Part shown: piece after piece, positions 25,978 through 37,655 of the stretch
Layout of the letters: every line of letters begins with the position of its first letter
Numbering within the stretch: position 1 is the first letter of the stretch
Assembly: GCA_963806685.1 (NCBI GenBank)
Contig: CAWDZB010000012.1
Coordinates: forward strand, 230,765-294,764
Source of the DNA: DDH964 sp963806685
Lineage (GTDB): Bacteria > Desulfobacterota > Desulfuromonadia > Desulfuromonadales > DDH964
DNA length: 64,000 nt
Reading direction: 5' to 3'
Notes under the pieces: model-generated
Seen by the model: only the letters and a program-made list of their open reading frames with translations
Database searches by the model: none
Told to the model about the DNA's origin: nothing
Program-made: the position numbers and the translations under genes

Positions 25978-26445
25978 TCAATCCTGATTTGTTTGGTTCG
26001 TTTTTATATTTGGCCAACCGGCCTCGTCTACTTCGTGGATGGGATCCAACAATAGCAGATCCTGCATGTCGGAATATTTCTTTAACACTGGCACTTCAAA
26101 TTCTAGCCTATCCCCTTGTCCTTCGGATTGCTTGATGTTCGAATTTGGCATTACTTCACCAGTGTTCGATAAATCAGCAACGACCAGTTCTTCCTTGATC
26201 AATTCGTTGATCAACTGTTCAACAGATAGACTTATTTTATTTAAATCTCCGCGATACTGACCACATATTGATTCGACTATTTCTCCGACGGTTTTCCTGC
26301 CTTCGATGTTTCCCCAAACATGCGCTCCGACCTTGTCAAGACTGTAATAATTACCGGTAGTAAGGCTTACAATCACTGCTTCACCTTCAATGGTCTCTTG
26401 TATTACATTCGGTTCGTTGATTCTGAATCGTTCAGATGGTTGCAT
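25978..26445 (-). CDS. PqqD-like protein with C-terminal acidic tail
   Basis: 155 aa. Residues about 8-92 form a PqqD/winged-helix peptide-chaperone domain: VIVSLTTGNYYSLDKVGAHVW, then RKTVGEIVESICGQY. A linker follows (93-112). The distinctive tail EVPVLKKYSDMQDLLLLD then PIHEVDEAGWP (about 117-145) is not part of PqqD proper. From memory, similar DMQDLLLLDPIHEVD tails occur on or beside PqqD-like proteins in peptide-modification-type clusters, which I cannot check here. PqqD domains present a peptide to a modifying enzyme. The adjacent HprK-like kinase and nucleotidyltransferase are candidate partners. It has no metal-binding or catalytic residues of its own. Confidence 0.8.
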   Translation of the reverse strand: MQPSERFRINEPNVIQETIEGEAVIVSLTTGNYYSLDKVGAHVWGNIEGRKTVGEIVESICGQYRGDLNKISLSVEQLINELIKEELVVADLSNTGEVMPNSNIKQSEGQGDRLEFEVPVLKKYSDMQDLLLLDPIHEVDEAGWPNIKTNQTNQD

Positions 26446-26757
26446 ATTCGGCTCCTTTCACCACTCGTGTCGCTTTGATTTGGCCCCAAAATACCATCCC
26501 GATCTTTGCTGTTTCCCGGTCATTAATGTCATCAAAAGCAATCGCAGAGGGCCAATCTGCATTGCTAAAAAACGTAATTACTTTTTCCGGCCTCATTAGG
26601 GAGAGCGTGACATGGCATCAAAGGTTGTCAAGGAAGAAACGGGAAGTTAGTTTCCCTTTTAATTTCGACAGATTATGCACATTACCTACAACAGCCTCTT
26701 CTGCAAGTTTGATCGATTGCATCTGCCGCAACATGTTGTTTTCGCATATCGCCAGGA
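26446..26757. other. Intergenic stretch upstream of the PqqD-like gene
   Basis: 312 bases after the ABC ATPase gene and before the PqqD-like gene. I found no short peptide gene with a ribosome-binding site and no terminator, though a promoter for the PqqD/kinase/nucleotidyltransferase set could be here. Confidence 0.45.
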
Positions 26758-28098
26758 CTATCGTGAACCAGCCTCAAACCGGGTCTCCCAATCCAGGAGA
26801 GGGCGCACCACCCCCGGAATTTGCCGGCCGACACCGCCGCGGGCAGAATCGCCTTCCATCGTGTCGATCACCTGAAAGGCGACGATAGAGTGTTCACCGA
26901 CCTGGTTGGTCTCCGGCTTGATCGTCGAGATGAAACAATTGACGTAATGCATCCCCTCTGCGAGCAGGTTGCCGGGAATCCACGCGGTGCTCAGGTATCG
27001 CCCCGGTGGCCTTGCGCGATCGCGCCATTCCAAATCCTGCTCAAAGGAGACGAAGATTAGGTCGCCATTTTCATTGCACAAGCCAAACCGGACCAAGAGC
27101 AGACATCCCGGTGCAAGAACCTCATATTCGATGTCGATGCCGAACCGCGACCGGATGTCCACCGCCTCTGAAATTTCCCCTTCCACGGTCCGAACGCGCA
27201 CCGCCCGCAGACGAACCAGAGACCCGCCGGGCGCCCTCTCAATCTCGGGCCATTCCTGGACCGCGCCACTCCCCTGTCCGGCGTTCAGGTATCTCCTGAC
27301 CACCGCCTCGGCGGGGCCATCCTCGACCATCCGGCCGTCTTCGATCAGGATCACCCGGCTGCACAGGCGCGTCACTGCCGACAGGTTGTGGGAGACGAAG
27401 AGCACGGTGCGCCCAGTCTGTCCGGCAGCCTCCATTTTGTTGAGACATTTCTTCTGAAACTCCAGGTCTCCCACCGCCAGCACCTCGTCGACAATCAGGA
27501 TCTCGGGCTCCAGGTGGGCCGCGACAGAGAAGGCCAGCCGCACCTTCATCCCACTTGAATAGCGCTTGACCGGCGTGTCGATAAATTTTTCGATCCCGGA
27601 GAAGTCCACGATTTCGTCGAATTTGTGGTCGATCTCCCGCTTTTTCATGCCGAGGATGGTGCCGTTCAGGTAGACGTTCTCCCGCCCCGTCAGTTCGGGA
27701 TGAAAGCCCGTGCCGACCTCCAGCAGGCTCGATATACGGCCGCGAATCTCGGCCATCCCTCCGGTCGGAGCGGTAACGCGAGCGAGTATCTTCAACAGGG
27801 TAGATTTGCCGGCCCCGTTGCGGCCGATGATGCCCACCACCTCGCCTTGAGTCACGGTGAAGGAAACCCCATGCAAGGCCCAGACGAGGCCTTCAGCATC
27901 CCCGTTGCCCCCTTTGACATCGTTGAAAACGTAGAGGGAGCGGTACTTGCGAAAATTTTTCCAAGGGCTCTTCAGGAATTTCAGCAGGCCGCCGGCCAGA
28001 CTGTCGGGCAGCGATTCCTTCAGGCCGATACGATAGCACTTGCTGATGTCGACCGCCTTGATCGCGGTTTCCTGCTCGGTTATTTTCATCATGTCCAT
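26758..28098 (-). CDS. wzt: ABC polysaccharide exporter ATPase (Wzt type)
   Basis: 446 aa. The nucleotide-binding domain has Walker A VVGIIGRNGAGKSTLLKIL (about residue 90), the signature RYSSGMKVRLAFSVA and Walker B EILIVDEVLAVGD. A long N-terminal extension precedes Walker A, as in teichoic-acid and O-antigen exporters. Residues about 280-420 form a Wzt_C-like beta-sandwich (VEGEISEAVDIRSRFGIDIE and VAFQVIDTMEGDSARGG), which in family members binds the finished glycan before export. It begins 4 bases after the permease gene, confirming the pair. Several clustered ATGs make the exact start uncertain by up to four residues. Confidence 0.93.
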   Translation of the reverse strand: MDMMKITEQETAIKAVDISKCYRIGLKESLPDSLAGGLLKFLKSPWKNFRKYRSLYVFNDVKGGNGDAEGLVWALHGVSFTVTQGEVVGIIGRNGAGKSTLLKILARVTAPTGGMAEIRGRISSLLEVGTGFHPELTGRENVYLNGTILGMKKREIDHKFDEIVDFSGIEKFIDTPVKRYSSGMKVRLAFSVAAHLEPEILIVDEVLAVGDLEFQKKCLNKMEAAGQTGRTVLFVSHNLSAVTRLCSRVILIEDGRMVEDGPAEAVVRRYLNAGQGSGAVQEWPEIERAPGGSLVRLRAVRVRTVEGEISEAVDIRSRFGIDIEYEVLAPGCLLLVRFGLCNENGDLIFVSFEQDLEWRDRARPPGRYLSTAWIPGNLLAEGMHYVNCFISTIKPETNQVGEHSIVAFQVIDTMEGDSARGGVGRQIPGVVRPLLDWETRFEAGSR

Positions 28099-28102
28099 AG
28101 GG

Positions 28103-28939
28103 TTAAATCACGTCGACGAACACTCGCTCCATCCGTCTGAAATACATGGCACCGGTGCAGAGCAGAATGACCGTGGTGAAAAAGCCGGGCCAGATGTAGA
28201 TCCACGGGATTGGCAGGCCGAGAAGGCAGGCCCGAAAACCTTCGATCACCCCGACCAGCGGATTCAGGGAGTAGAAAATTCTGTATTTTTCGGGTATTGA
28301 TGTCGCCGAATAAACGATCGGCGCGGAATACATCAAGAGTTGAATCATAAAGGTCATGGCGAACTTCACATCGCGGAAACGAATGGCCATCGCGGACAGC
28401 CACATGCCGACCCCCGCTGCGATGCTCATCATCATGAGGACGAATACGGGAACGAAAAGAAGTTCCCATGTCGGCAGTACGTGGTAGAAGAGAGCGATTA
28501 ACAGCAGGATCAGCATGGAAATCCCGAAATCGATCATTCGCGCCAATATCGGCGTCAATGGATAGATGAGCCGGGGAAAATAAACCTTGCCAAGCATGTT
28601 CTGCCCCTGAATCAAGCACTGGCTGGATTGGGTCATAGCTTGTGACAGGTAAGCCCACGGGATCACCGCCACGCTGGAAAACAATACATAGGGGATCCCT
28701 TCGGTCGGCACCTTGGCGACCTTTCCAAAGATCACGCTGAAGATGATGATTTGGATGGCCGGGTTGAGCACCGCCCAGGCAAAACCGAGGATCGTCTGCG
28801 CATAGAGGATCTTGAAGTCACGCCAGACCAGGAAGTAGAAGAGATCCCGGTATTCACTTAGCTCCCGGAAATCGATGACCCGCCAACCGGAGGCCGGCCT
28901 GATGATGGTAACCTGGGCCTTATCGACATCTGCGTTCAT
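28103..28939 (-). CDS. wzm: ABC polysaccharide exporter permease (Wzm type)
   Basis: 278 aa with six hydrophobic segments (about residues 48-68, 76-98, 125-150, 155-180, 190-212, 245-265), the ABC2_membrane fold. Marks of the family are LFYFLVWRDFKILYAQTILG near the N-terminus and YSLNPLVGVIEGFRACLLG near the C-terminus. It forms the inner-membrane channel for glycan export with the Wzt-type ATPase encoded next. Coexistence with a Wzy-like protein in the same locus is noteworthy. The 136-codon frame that ends on its start codon is not convincing as a gene. Confidence 0.92.
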   Translation of the reverse strand: MNADVDKAQVTIIRPASGWRVIDFRELSEYRDLFYFLVWRDFKILYAQTILGFAWAVLNPAIQIIIFSVIFGKVAKVPTEGIPYVLFSSVAVIPWAYLSQAMTQSSQCLIQGQNMLGKVYFPRLIYPLTPILARMIDFGISMLILLLIALFYHVLPTWELLFVPVFVLMMMSIAAGVGMWLSAMAIRFRDVKFAMTFMIQLLMYSAPIVYSATSIPEKYRIFYSLNPLVGVIEGFRACLLGLPIPWIYIWPGFFTTVILLCTGAMYFRRMERVFVDVI

Positions 28940-29989
28940 GGTTTTTCACCTGGAAGCATCTGGGCTGAGGATCGACCAAAAGCGCACTCTGCCGGTTGCG
29001 GAGAGGTTTCCATTGCAATCAGCCGGCATGGCAGGCCCAACATCCCGGCCAGGCTGAACGGGGAATATTTGACGGCAGAATCCGGGACATTGCCCTCCCC
29101 CCCCCGGAACCACACGGCGCGGAGGATGAACCTCTGAATATCGCCGTACCAGCCATTCGTGTTGGGATGCTTCAGGGTCTGACCAGCGTGGAGGCTTCCC
29201 CATTTCTCCCCATTTGCCGTGACCGTCTCCTCTTCAGTACCGTGGCAACGCCCAACCGCTGGCCTTTGCCCAGGCTTTAGAAGATGGCCCAAAAACCGAC
29301 TGGCCATTGGGAAAAAATGAAGATTTCGAGAAATGCTTCGGACCACTTGTTACTCCCATTTCGAAACCGGGGGCATCTCAAAAACCGCTCACTTCCGGCT
29401 GGAAATACTGGCATTGGTTCATAAAGCCAGCGGTCAATGCGCCCATCCTCGATTGAGGGGGGGAACCCCCGCGACGGGGCAAACTCAGAACGGCGCCGAT
29501 TGCTATTTATTCTACCACCTCGGGGCACTTTCGCTGACCGGGTCCATTTGGCCCGTGCTGCAGGGGCCGGTAAAAGTTAATCTAGGGCCAGTGCGACCAT
29601 ACCAAGGACAGGAAATCGTCTTTGCGGCCAGATGTCCACAAATCACCGGAAGGCGTAGGCAGGACAACGTATCGGCGAGGCGTCGAACGATAACTCCGAA
29701 TTGGAGGAAAGGATTCTGTATTGGGACGGGGAAGGGTGCGAAGGAGATGAAGACAAAGACGGAGCATGTCATAGAGAGGATTTCGGTCTGCGCCGGAGCC
29801 CTTGCGGGCCGTTGCGGACAAGCGTTCAACTCCAGCAAAATTCTTTTCCCGGACATTTCTCCGCCCAGGCCAAGTGCGGACGGCGGAAAGCGAAGCTGAA
29901 CTCCCGATCCCAAATTTTTCCAGGTTTCGGATAAACTGGCCCCTCCCAACTACCGGGGATCAAAGGCAACTGCAACCGGAGGACTCCCC
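28940..29989. other. 1-kb region without a convincing gene
   Basis: No frame here has both a ribosome-binding site and recognisable protein features. The best candidate is a 136-codon minus-strand frame (28936-29346) whose stop overlaps the Wzm start as ATGA. Its product has no domain that I know, and its first half looks unlike a folded protein. Overlapping frames on both strands at 29512-29949 also look random. It probably includes the promoter of the Wzm/Wzt operon and perhaps gene remnants. Confidence 0.5.
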
Positions 29990-31243
29990 TCAATGAATCC
30001 CGAGCAGGTCAAGATACTGTTCCAGCAACCGAGTGAGGAGGAAGTTCTCGCGGACGGACCGGCGGGCATTGGAACCGAGTGTTTCCCCCAGCGCCGGATC
30101 GCGCAGGACCTGGACGATTCGGGCGGCCGTCTCCTCAATCGACGAGACCAAAAAGCCGTTAACGCCGTCCTGGATCTGGGCCCCGATCCCGGCAGTTCGG
30201 CCACCAATTACCGGCCGGCCTTTCCACATCGCCTCGGTGACCGTCAACCCGAACCCTTCTCGGAGCGATTTCTGGACGATCACGTCGGAGAGGCTCTGCA
30301 GGGCGTTGACCAAAAGCGGGTCGTCGCCGTCGACCAAAATCCGTGTCTGTTCGTCCTGATGTGCCTGTAATTGCTCGTAGATCCGCATTCCTTCCGGATC
30401 GTCGCTGGCGAAATTTCCCAACAGCACCAAGGTAAAGTCGGCCTCGCGTCGGGCCAGCCGGCAAGCCTCAATCAGCCCCGAGGGATCCTTCCACGGGTCG
30501 AAGCGGGAGATCTGGGTGACAATCGGCCGATCATCCGGTATCCCGTACTGCTCCAGCCGGGAACGGGCCTCACTTTCACGCAAAGGCCGATTCTTCAGGG
30601 TAAAGGGGTCGATGGCGGGCATGATGAAGCTTGTTGGAACCGGCGCCGGCATAGCATAATTACGCAGTGTGAATATTGCATCATCGTAATCGCCGACCAT
30701 CGGCAGCAGGTAGTCAAGCATCGTCTGGTTGGGAGTTGAGAGATCGAGGTGACAGCGCCAAATCCAGCGGCGATGGCCGTTGCGATGCTGGATCAGGGGG
30801 AGGGGCTGGGGGTCGTGAACCACCACGACATCGCTTTTCAGATCGATGACCGCGGCGTTGGCGGCAACCGTTGACTCATATTGTTTCCTGGAATCCAGGC
30901 TCAACTCCCCGTCAAGCCCCTGCAACAGGTTGTGGATGGTTTTGGTCACATCGTAGAAGGAAGGAGGACCAGTGATGCTGGTCCAATGAGCACGAATCCC
31001 CACCCCGTTCATCAGGGGAACGAGGGAACGGAGAATTTCCGCCACCCCCCCCCCCTGCTTGGTCGAATTGATGAACTGGACCTCGAGGCCGGCCAGGGTC
31101 TCCACTTTCTGAGCAATGCGCTCAACCGTTTCTTCCCCGACCAGCGGCAGATAATCGTCGAGCCAAGTGTATCTATGCCCACTCAGGGTCTTCCACATTG
31201 GCTCGCCAATGCCCCATGAAGCACCAGCATTGAGATTAGCCAT
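29990..31243 (-). CDS. treT: Trehalose synthase/phosphorylase-like GT4 glycosyltransferase (TreT type)
   Basis: 417 aa. The N-terminus resembles TreT: FINSTKQGGGVAEILRSLVP, ALWRC-like motif WIWRCHLDLSTPNQ and DYDDAIFTLRNYAMPAP. The C-terminal donor domain has VTQISRFDPWKDPSGLIEA, VQKSLREGFGLTVTEAMWKG and RTAGIGAQIQDGVNGFLV. TreT joins glucose from a nucleotide sugar to free glucose to give trehalose, an osmolyte, reversibly; trehalose phosphorylases share the fold. The RBS GGGAGG lies seven bases before the ATG. It sits upstream of the exporter genes but is separated by 1 kb, so it may not belong to the polysaccharide operon. Confidence 0.82.
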   Translation of the reverse strand: MANLNAGASWGIGEPMWKTLSGHRYTWLDDYLPLVGEETVERIAQKVETLAGLEVQFINSTKQGGGVAEILRSLVPLMNGVGIRAHWTSITGPPSFYDVTKTIHNLLQGLDGELSLDSRKQYESTVAANAAVIDLKSDVVVVHDPQPLPLIQHRNGHRRWIWRCHLDLSTPNQTMLDYLLPMVGDYDDAIFTLRNYAMPAPVPTSFIMPAIDPFTLKNRPLRESEARSRLEQYGIPDDRPIVTQISRFDPWKDPSGLIEACRLARREADFTLVLLGNFASDDPEGMRIYEQLQAHQDEQTRILVDGDDPLLVNALQSLSDVIVQKSLREGFGLTVTEAMWKGRPVIGGRTAGIGAQIQDGVNGFLVSSIEETAARIVQVLRDPALGETLGSNARRSVRENFLLTRLLEQYLDLLGIH

Positions 31244-31366
31244 GATTTCCTCCCGATTAAAATACCCTCTTTTTACATTCTAGTTTACCAGCTGATCCGG
31301 CAATGGACAGTCGCCCGCCAAGAGTTAATCATTGACCTGTCGAGGGAAATTCGTTGGGGACCGATC

Positions 31367-31407
31367 AAAAAAAGTGGGCTCCCAGGTAATTACACCTGCG
31401 AGCCCAC
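31367..31407 (-). terminator. Intrinsic terminator of mglB-mglA
   Basis: On the minus strand, GTGGGCTCGCAGGT and ACCTGGGAGCCCAC pair with a short AT-rich loop. Seven T residues follow. It lies about 95 bases beyond the mglA stop. Confidence 0.88.
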
Positions 31408-31501
31408 CTGAAGAATTTTCTTGTTTGTCGAAATATCCATCCCGGCAGCCCGGATGGAGGGGACCATCTCCCGAGGTTGGCAGACAGTTCGGTATAAAGC
31501 G

Positions 31502-32095
31502 TTATCCGCTCCTCCCTTTTTTCAAATCGATGAGGATCAGCTTGGCCACCGCCTTGAGGGTTTCGAAGACCCCTTCCCCGGTGGTGGCACAAGCTTCGAA
31601 TTCCGGCACGCTGTCGGGGTTGAGCAGGTTGCGCAGCTCATCGAGGGAGGTCACGTTGGGTAGATCGCGCTTGTTGTACTGGATAACAAAGGGGATCTTT
31701 TCCAGTTCGTAACCCTGCTCCTCGAGATTGACCTTGAGGTTCTCCAGGCTCTCGATATTGGCATCGAGACGCTCTTCCTGGGAGTCGGCAACGAAGACCA
31801 CGCCATCAACCCCCTTGAGGATCAGCTTGCGCGAGGCGTCGTAGAAGACCTGCCCGGGAACGGTGTAAAGATGGAAGCGGGTCTTGAAGCCACGGATCTC
31901 GCCGAGGGCCAGCGGTAGGAAGTCGAAGAACAGGGTCCGCTCGGTCTCGGTAGCCAGGGAGATCATCTTCCCCTTGGCCTCGGGGGCGGTCTTCTGGTAG
32001 ACGAATTGGAGGTTGGTGGTCTTGCCGCAGAGGCCGGGACCGTAGTAGACGATCTTGCAGTTGATCTCGCGCGAGGCGTAGTTGATGAAGGACAT
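31502..32095 (-). CDS. mglA: MglA polarity GTPase
   Basis: 197 aa. Ras-like GTPase of the bacterial MglA family: P-loop VYYGPGLCGKTTNLQFVY, switch region TVPGQVFYDASRKLILKG, base recognition QYNKRDLPN and SCA-like EACATTGEGVFETL. The TVPGQ segment replaces the usual DTAGQ, as in Myxococcus MglA. In gliding bacteria it marks the leading pole and directs pili and motility complexes; in related anaerobes it probably controls pole-dependent pili or polysaccharide sites. It is encoded 14 bases after mglB, its GTPase-activating partner. The cysteine in the P-loop (LCGKT) stands where I recall Ser in Myxococcus. Confidence 0.95.
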   Translation of the reverse strand: MSFINYASREINCKIVYYGPGLCGKTTNLQFVYQKTAPEAKGKMISLATETERTLFFDFLPLALGEIRGFKTRFHLYTVPGQVFYDASRKLILKGVDGVVFVADSQEERLDANIESLENLKVNLEEQGYELEKIPFVIQYNKRDLPNVTSLDELRNLLNPDSVPEFEACATTGEGVFETLKAVAKLILIDLKKGRSG

Positions 32096-32109
32096 GAACG
32101 CCTACCCCG

Positions 32110-32610
32110 TCACTTGAAGAGATTATCGATGTCGTCGTCGGTGATTTCGGCGAAGGGGCTCTGGGCAAAGCTCCCCTTGGCCTCCTCTTCGGTTTTCTTC
32201 GCCAGGTCGCTGAAGATGGTGCCGAGTTCGTCGCTGGCCTTCTTGACCCGTAGCCGCACCAGGCCGAGAGAGGACCGCTGGTCGAAGATCACCACCAGGA
32301 TCACCCGACTGGCGACGATCGAGATGTGCAGGTTGTCCTTCTCCCCCTCGTGAAAGAGAATGGAGAATTCCTTTTCGCCGATCAGTTTGGCCAAGCCGCC
32401 GGTCGCGGCGATATTGCCCGCGGTGAGGGAGGCCAGGCTGGTGGTGTCGAGATGTTCGGTTGCACCCGTTGCAGCGATCAGCTGGCCGTTCTTGTCGACC
32501 AGGAAGATGACCTTGGCGTTGGATTCGCGCAACAACTTTTCGATGACGACGTTGATACGCTTGAATTCCTCGTCGTACATGACGAAGGAAGAGGACTGGG
32601 GACCGGACAT
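32110..32610 (-). CDS. mglB: MglB roadblock/LC7 protein, GAP for MglA
   Basis: 166 aa. The Roadblock/LC7 fold covers residues about 10-130: RINVVIEKLLRESNAKVIFL, then NGQLIAATGATEHLDTTS and LHISIVASRVILVVIFD. In Myxococcus a homodimer binds MglA, stimulates GTP hydrolysis and marks the lagging pole. The C-terminal helix (about 135-166) is acidic and ends DDDIDNLFK. It lies immediately before mglA on the same strand with a 14-base gap, the conserved order. The frame is complete. Confidence 0.94.
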   Translation of the reverse strand: MSGPQSSSFVMYDEEFKRINVVIEKLLRESNAKVIFLVDKNGQLIAATGATEHLDTTSLASLTAGNIAATGGLAKLIGEKEFSILFHEGEKDNLHISIVASRVILVVIFDQRSSLGLVRLRVKKASDELGTIFSDLAKKTEEEAKGSFAQSPFAEITDDDIDNLFK

Positions 32611-32716
32611 GCCGTCGCTCCTTGGATTGTTTTACACACCCGAGCCGTTATAGCATCTGCCCTGTGAATTATCAAGGGATTTGGCCGGCGTCCCGGCCGC
32701 CCGCCGAACCACTCCG

Positions 32717-32758
32717 AAAACCGGAACTCCCGGCGGGTTTCCCCGCCGGGAGTTCCGG
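32717..32758 (-). terminator. Intrinsic terminator of nifJ
   Basis: A 17-pair perfect stem CCGGAACTCCCGGCGGG / CCCGCCGGGAGTTCCGG with a four-base loop. TTTT follows on the minus strand, about 30 bases beyond the nifJ stop. Confidence 0.88.
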
Positions 32759-32786
32759 TCTGGCCTATGGAGTTGCGTAATCGTAA

Positions 32787-36374
<3,588 letters not shown>

Positions 36375-36457
36375 GAACTCCTCCTTTTTACGTGGCATTG
36401 CTGCTTGACAGGTCTATTGGTAGGCGGCGCCCGGGCGCCGTTTGCTCCCAGATACGT

Positions 36458-37057
36458 CTAAAGGTCCCGGCGGCCTTCGACCGCCCGGTGGACCGTGGCT
36501 TCGTCGACATATTCGAGGTCGCTGCCCATGGGAATGCCGTAGGCCAGGCGGGTTACCCGGATGCCCAGCGGCCGGACCAGCCGCGCCAGGTAGAGGGCGG
36601 TTGCCTCCCCCTCGACGCTGAAGTTGGTAGCAACCAACAGCTCCTCGACCCCACCCTGCCCGAGCCGCTGGAGCAGTTCGGCGATCCGCAGTTCCTCCGG
36701 GCCAATGCCGTCCAGCGGCGACAGCGCCCCATGCAGCACGTGGTAACGGCCGCGGAAGGATCGACTGCGCTCGATGGAGATCAGGTCCTGCGGCTGCTCG
36801 ACCACGCAGAGCAAACGCTCGTCGCGGGCCGGATCGGTACACAGGGAGCAGGGATCCTGCTCGGTGATGTGGTGGCAGACCGAGCAGAAACGGATTTTTT
36901 CCTTCAGGTCGCGAATCGCCGCTGCCAGGGATTCCGCCTCCACCTGTGGCTGGCGCAGCAGGAAGAAAGCGAGCCGGGTCGCCGTCTTCTGACCGATGCC
37001 CGGAAACTTGGCGAGTTCCGCCACTAACCGGGCGAAAGACGGGATGGAGTCTAGCAT
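36458..37057 (-). CDS. recR: Recombination mediator RecR
   Basis: 199 aa, the usual size. HhH motif near residues 10-30 (ELAKFPGIGQKTATRLAFFL). Four-cysteine zinc finger CSVCHHITEQDPCSLC (about 57-72). Toprim core LCVVEQPQDLISIERSRSF and PLDGIGPEEL, and Walker-like TNFSVEGEATALYLARL. With RecO/RecF it loads RecA at gapped DNA. It is part of the widely conserved dnaX-ybaB-recR order seen directly upstream here. No irregularity. Confidence 0.97.
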   Translation of the reverse strand: MLDSIPSFARLVAELAKFPGIGQKTATRLAFFLLRQPQVEAESLAAAIRDLKEKIRFCSVCHHITEQDPCSLCTDPARDERLLCVVEQPQDLISIERSRSFRGRYHVLHGALSPLDGIGPEELRIAELLQRLGQGGVEELLVATNFSVEGEATALYLARLVRPLGIRVTRLAYGIPMGSDLEYVDEATVHRAVEGRRDL

Positions 37058-37247
37058 GACAGGGTGGAAAAATCCAATTTTTAAAAAGATGTTTTAGGTT
37101 TTTAAGGTCGCCAAATTTGTCTCTGGAATCTTACAATGTTCCTAAAAAATCCGCCAAAATTGGTCAGACCAAAAAAAGGAGTACCACAGTTTCGAAGAGC
37201 GAATCAAGGTTTTATTGTATACGGACTATTGGCCGGGCCGGCGACGC

Positions 37248-37562
37248 TCAGAACAGGCCGGGAATATTCATGCCACCGGTAATCCGCGACATCTCCTCCT
37301 GCATCATGTCCTGGCTCTGCTTGATCGCTTCGTTGACTGCTGCGACAACCAGATCCTGAAGCATTTCGACATCTTCCGGATCGACCACGCTCTTTTCGAT
37401 ATGCAGGGACAACAGTTGCTGCTTGCCGTTGACAACCGCCGTCACCATCCCGCCACCGGCGCTCGCCTCGACCTGGCGAGCAGCAAGTTCTTCCTGCATC
37501 CGGGCCATCTTTTGCTGCATCATCTGGGCCTGCTTCATGATGTTGCCGAGACCTTTGGACAT
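37248..37562 (-). CDS. ebfC: YbaB/EbfC nucleoid-associated protein
   Basis: 104 aa from the ATG at 37562 (GGAGG nine bases upstream). The frame extends nine codons further but without support. The N-terminal helix GNIMKQAQMMQQKMARMQEE and the central VNGKQQLLSLHIEKSVVDP sheet are standard for this small DNA-binding dimer. The Met/Gln-rich helix and the methionine-rich C-terminus (QDMMQEEMSRITGGMNIPG) also fit. It sits between dnaX and recR in the conserved order. About 190 bases separate its end from the recR start. Confidence 0.95.
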   Translation of the reverse strand: MSKGLGNIMKQAQMMQQKMARMQEELAARQVEASAGGGMVTAVVNGKQQLLSLHIEKSVVDPEDVEMLQDLVVAAVNEAIKQSQDMMQEEMSRITGGMNIPGLF

Positions 37563-37655
37563 CTGCGTTACCTCCGAAAAAGAAAACATTTTGGGTTAGG
37601 GTTGGCAAGCCGGTGGCTTGCGACGTTGACCTGGCCGGACGGCTACCGCACCGGG

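Noticed and set aside
29333..29949. Overlapping open frames on both strands in the 1-kb gap before treT
   Set aside because: Several equally long frames overlap each other without RBS or domains, as expected by chance in GC-rich DNA.
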